Shown here: positions 21,078-21,170 of the stretch, piece by piece | Layout: each line of letters starts with the position of its first letter | Numbering within the stretch: position 1 is the first letter of the stretch | Assembly (NCBI GenBank): GCA_041590855.1 | Contig: JBFHTA010000034.1 | Span: 1 to 21,170 of the forward strand | Direction of reading: 5' to 3' | Source: Litoribrevibacter sp041590855 | GTDB lineage: Bacteria; Pseudomonadota; Gammaproteobacteria; Pseudomonadales; Litoribrevibacteraceae | DNA: 21,170 nucleotides | The notes under the pieces: model-generated | What the model saw: only the letters and a program-made list of their open reading frames with translations | Told to the model about the DNA's origin: nothing | Databases searched by the model: none | Translations under genes and position numbers: made by a program

Positions 21078-21170
21078 AACACAATCCTAGTTATGGCTTT
21101 TATTGTTATTTTAAGTATGACTATATCAACGAATACCAACTAAAAGAATGGGATTGCACACATTTGTGGA

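Noticed and set aside
21151..21170. CACA/TGTG inverted repeat at the right edge
   Set aside because: Four-base arms in a short sequence cut by the window edge are not distinguishable from chance.

Overview
The window looks like a chromosomal segment from a gammaproteobacterium. The translation block (thrS-infC-rpmI-rplT, pheST-ihfA, then a small MerR gene and tRNA-Pro) has the classic gammaproteobacterial order. The MerR-ihfA pairing, the flanking tRNA-Pro and tRNA-Val genes, the LysR gene beside leuC, and uvrB divergent from a class I aminotransferase are, from memory, pseudomonad-type arrangements. The moderate GC content, a cytoplasmic chemoreceptor and an H-NS-like protein with a GRGRKPKW loop suggest a marine Oceanospirillales-like lineage. 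That last placement is inference.

Layout. 1-2865 (minus): leucine genes leuC, leuD and leuB (leuB runs off the left edge). 3037-3906 (plus): a divergent LysR regulator. It meets a DUF2189 membrane protein (3959-4714, minus) at a shared hairpin terminator. 4811-8250 (plus): an inositol-monophosphatase-family enzyme, a soluble CZB-domain chemoreceptor, an unrecognised 110-residue protein and a PlsC-type acyltransferase. 8255-16270 (minus): in transcription order tRNA-Val(GAC), thrS, infC, rpmI, rplT, a terminator-like hairpin, pheS, pheT, ihfA, a MerR regulator and tRNA-Pro(GGG). 16384-18426 (minus): uvrB. 18653-19843 (plus): aspartate/prephenate-type aminotransferase. 20035-20355 (plus): H-NS-like protein. 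20412-21077 (minus): a DUF2846-like lipoprotein. No gap exceeds 300 bases.

The most informative signals are regulatory. The thrS leader has a hairpin just upstream of its Shine-Dalgarno whose 7-base loop reads as a tRNA-Thr(GGU) anticodon loop. A second, weaker hairpin shows UGU in the equivalent position. This is the design of the E. coli thrS translational operator, in which ThrRS binds its own mRNA through tRNA mimicry. thrS itself probably starts at GTG (16029), and infC very probably starts at AUU (14095), the rare start codon through which IF3 represses itself. Both tRNA genes have good sigma70-type promoters with 16-bp spacers.

I found no mobile element with coding capacity, no CRISPR array, no phage genes and no defence system. 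Most of the window is conserved housekeeping DNA.
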